A stretch of 64,000 nt of DNA. It comes from Roseovarius litorisediminis (lineage in GTDB: Bacteria; Pseudomonadota; Alphaproteobacteria; Rhodobacterales; Rhodobacteraceae). Each line of letters opens with the position of its first letter. Position 1 is the stretch's first letter. Position numbers and translations under genes: made by a program. The DNA is taken from the NCBI RefSeq assembly GCF_900172295.1, contig NZ_FWFL01000006.1, positions 124,001-188,000 of the forward strand. The letters are read 5' to 3'. Of this stretch, positions 62,062-64,000 are shown piece after piece. Below the pieces are notes generated by a model that was not told the DNA's origin, did no database searches, and was given only the letters and a program-made list of their open reading frames with translations.

Positions 62062-64000
62062 TTAACTCTCCAGTCCAAAGCGAATGCGTGCGCCACGGGC
62101 GCCCGCGTTGACCAGCCGATCGGCGATGATGGCGATGAAAGCGATGGCAAGACCGGCAACCAACCCCCGGCCCGTGTCGGCCTTGGTCAGGGCGATGTAC
62201 ACCTCCTGCCCCAAATCGCGCGTGCCCACGAGGGCAGTGATCACCAGCATCGACAGCGCCAGCATGATCGTCTGGTTGATCCCCAGCAAAATCTCGGGCA
62301 GCGCCAGGGGCATACGCACAAGCCGCAGCAACTGGCGTGGCGTGCAGCCCGAAACGATGCCGGCCTCGATCAGATCGCTGCTGACATTGCGGATGCCATG
62401 CGCCGCATAGCGCACAGCCGGGGCAAGCGCATAAAGAACGATGGCGATCATCGCGGTGAAATCTCCGACGCGGAACAACATGACCACCGGGATCAGATAG
62501 ACAAAACTGGGAAGCGTCTGCAGCGTGTCGATCAGCAGGCCAATGGCCGTACCCGCCCTGCGGTTCAGCGCCGCCAACACCCCCAAGGGCACCCCGATAA
62601 CAGTCGCCAAAATCACCGACGCACCGCACAGATAAACCGTGACCATCGCCTTGGCCCACAGCCCGGTAATTGCAATCAGGCCAGACAACCCGCCACATAG
62701 CAGGGCCAGACGCCAGCCACCTGCGCGCCACCCCAGAAGGGTTAACATGGCAATGGCCCAGGGCCAGGGTATGCCCAGTAGGGTTCGCTTGATCGGCAGC
62801 ATGAAATATTGCAGGAAAAAGACCTTCACCGCCTCGAACGTATCGAAATAATTCACGTTCAGGTATTTCACCACGTCATCCCAGAAATGCCCGGTGGTCA
62901 GGGTATGGCTGTCCGGATAGTCCAGCAGCGCAGGCGCAAACCGCCCCAGAACCCACGTAAGACCCAGCAAGACAACCACCAGTGTTGTGCGCTTGTGACG
63001 CGTGACCCAACTTTGCCCATGAACGGGCGGCGTAATCTGCCCCATACGTTCGGCGAAGGCCTGGCTTAGCCGGTCAACGGCGATGGCCAGCACCACAATC
63101 GCGATTCCGGCCTCGAATCCGGCACCGATATCCAGCCGCCGCAGGGCTGCCAGCACGTCAAAGCCCAAGCCCCCCGCACCAATCATTGAGGCGATGATCA
63201 CCATGTTCAGCGTCAGCATGATCACCTGATTGACCCCCACCATCAGGCTGTGTGACGCCGACGGCACCAGCACGCGCCACATAAGTTGCCGCTCGGTTGT
63301 GCCCACCATGCGGCCAAAATCCACGATCTCGGGATCAACCGCTTTCAGCGCCATAATCGTGATCCGTACCATGGGCGGCGTGGCATAGATGATCGTCGCC
63401 ACCAAAGCCGAGACCGGACCGAACCCGAACATGAACAGGATCGGCACCAGATAGGCAAAGATCGGGATGGTCTGCATCAGGTCCAGAACCGGCGACAGCA
63501 GGCGTTCACCCACTGGATGCCGGTAGGCCCAGATACCGATCATTAGCCCGCCACCGGCCCCAATCGGCACCGCAATCATGACCGAGGCCAGTGTGACCAT
63601 GGCACTGTCCCACTGCCCGAAAATGGCGAGGTACAGAAAACAGGCGCCGACCAGCGCCGCCAGGCCCCAATCACGGCAATATTTACCAAAAGCAACCACG
63701 GCAGTTGTAACCACGATCCAGCTGACAGCAGGCAAAAGCGTGACTTCCGCGGATCCCTGCCCCGAGGTGAAACCCTTGCTTAACAAGTTCAGCAGCAACT
63801 CGTAGGGCTGCTCGATCATCCAGGCAATCGCTCGGGTCACATCGGTAAAGGAAACAGGTCCGATCGCAGCCTCTTCCACCAGCCATTTTATGCCTGCTGA
63901 AATCGGGTCTTTGAACGAAACGACCCAAGCCGACGGGAATTTGACCAGCCAGCGCATGTCCAGTGCCTTGGAAAGGTCGCGGCCAAATTGGCCCAGCACA
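62062..64000 (-). CDS. Tandem permease of a glycine betaine/proline-type ABC importer, N-terminus open at window end
   Basis: At least 645 residues, with two ProW-like permease domains in one chain (coupling regions ...VDFGRMVGTTERQLMWRVLVP... and ...IEAGIVSGCTPRQLLRLVRMP...). Such tandem proteins carry glycine betaine, proline betaine or choline. The frame reaches the right edge; a GTG at 63999 could be the start, but the protein may begin outside. The ATPase and binding-protein genes would lie beyond the window. It is followed by the kinase and demethylase genes on the same strand, which supports a methylated-amine substrate. Confidence 0.85.
   Translation of the reverse strand, partial: VLGQFGRDLSKALDMRWLVKFPSAWVVSFKDPISAGIKWLVEEAAIGPVSFTDVTRAIAWMIEQPYELLLNLLSKGFTSGQGSAEVTLLPAVSWIVVTTAVVAFGKYCRDWGLAALVGACFLYLAIFGQWDSAMVTLASVMIAVPIGAGGGLMIGIWAYRHPVGERLLSPVLDLMQTIPIFAYLVPILFMFGFGPVSALVATIIYATPPMVRITIMALKAVDPEIVDFGRMVGTTERQLMWRVLVPSASHSLMVGVNQVIMLTLNMVIIASMIGAGGLGFDVLAALRRLDIGAGFEAGIAIVVLAIAVDRLSQAFAERMGQITPPVHGQSWVTRHKRTTLVVVLLGLTWVLGRFAPALLDYPDSHTLTTGHFWDDVVKYLNVNYFDTFEAVKVFFLQYFMLPIKRTLLGIPWPWAIAMLTLLGWRAGGWRLALLCGGLSGLIAITGLWAKAMVTVYLCGASVILATVIGVPLGVLAALNRRAGTAIGLLIDTLQTLPSFVYLIPVVMLFRVGDFTAMIAIVLYALAPAVRYAAHGIRNVSSDLIEAGIVSGCTPRQLLRLVRMPLALPEILLGINQTIMLALSMLVITALVGTRDLGQEVYIALTKADTGRGLVAGLAIAFIAIIADRLVNAGARGARIRFGLES

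Overview
The window reads as chromosomal DNA of an alphaproteobacterium, most likely a marine Rhodobacteraceae (Roseobacter-group) strain. The GC content is moderately high by eye, gene families are typical of that group (PotABCD-type importers, fused FAD/GcvT demethylases, KatG/OxyR, BetI-like TetR), and one ECF promoter candidate has the alphaproteobacterial GGAA(T/C)-N16-CGTT form. There are no rRNA genes and no CRISPR. One tRNA-Gln is present. Relics of mobile DNA sit next to that tRNA and near 28.5 kb.

Layout. 1-3.2 kb: partial gamma-glutamyltransferase, a D-2-hydroxyacid dehydrogenase and a divergent exported SH3-like protein. 3.3-5.05 kb: tRNA-Gln followed by a degraded island (frameshifted gene, IS3-type orfA fragment, coiled-coil membrane protein) with an 18-bp direct repeat. 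5.05-17.9 kb: a long minus-strand series made of a polyamine-type ABC importer, a BetI-like repressor, a trimethylamine-dehydrogenase-like flavoenzyme, a small ferritin-like protein, a second flavoenzyme, a class III aminotransferase, a cupin and an M20 deacylase. 18.4-23.0 kb: a divergent operon of a dimethylglycine-dehydrogenase-like FAD/GcvT protein and another trimethylamine-dehydrogenase-like enzyme. 23.0-28.4 kb: an SMR pseudogene, then a compact module of a HPr-kinase-like/PqqD-like fusion, a Gly-rich exported protein and an S8 protease sharing one leader architecture, with a divergent ECF sigma/anti-sigma pair. 28.4-34.3 kb: IS relic, decayed DeoR gene, inositol-phosphatase-family gene, choline-kinase-like gene, second FAD/GcvT demethylase and an intact DeoR regulator with a clear operator.

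34.6-54.9 kb is the most interesting part. An AraC-type regulator is followed by a polyamine-type importer and then, without strand change, by a bacterial microcompartment (BMC) operon: SDR, kinase, class III aminotransferase/phospho-lyase, acylating aldehyde dehydrogenase, shell proteins (one hexamer, two tandem-domain trimers, one pentamer), a putative adaptor, an isochorismatase-family hydrolase, and a B12-type diol dehydratase with fused large and medium subunits plus a separate small subunit. The enzyme set combines an amino-alcohol (RMM-like) core with a Pdu-like dehydratase. A second polyamine-type importer converges on it.

55.3-64 kb: katG with divergent oxyR, then a third FAD/GcvT demethylase, a second choline-kinase-like gene and the end of a tandem-permease betaine-type transporter. 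Overall the window looks like an accessory region for import and breakdown of N-methylated amines, amino alcohols and polyamine-like compounds, feeding one-carbon units to tetrahydrofolate and aldehydes to acyl-CoA. Substrate names are inferences from family membership.
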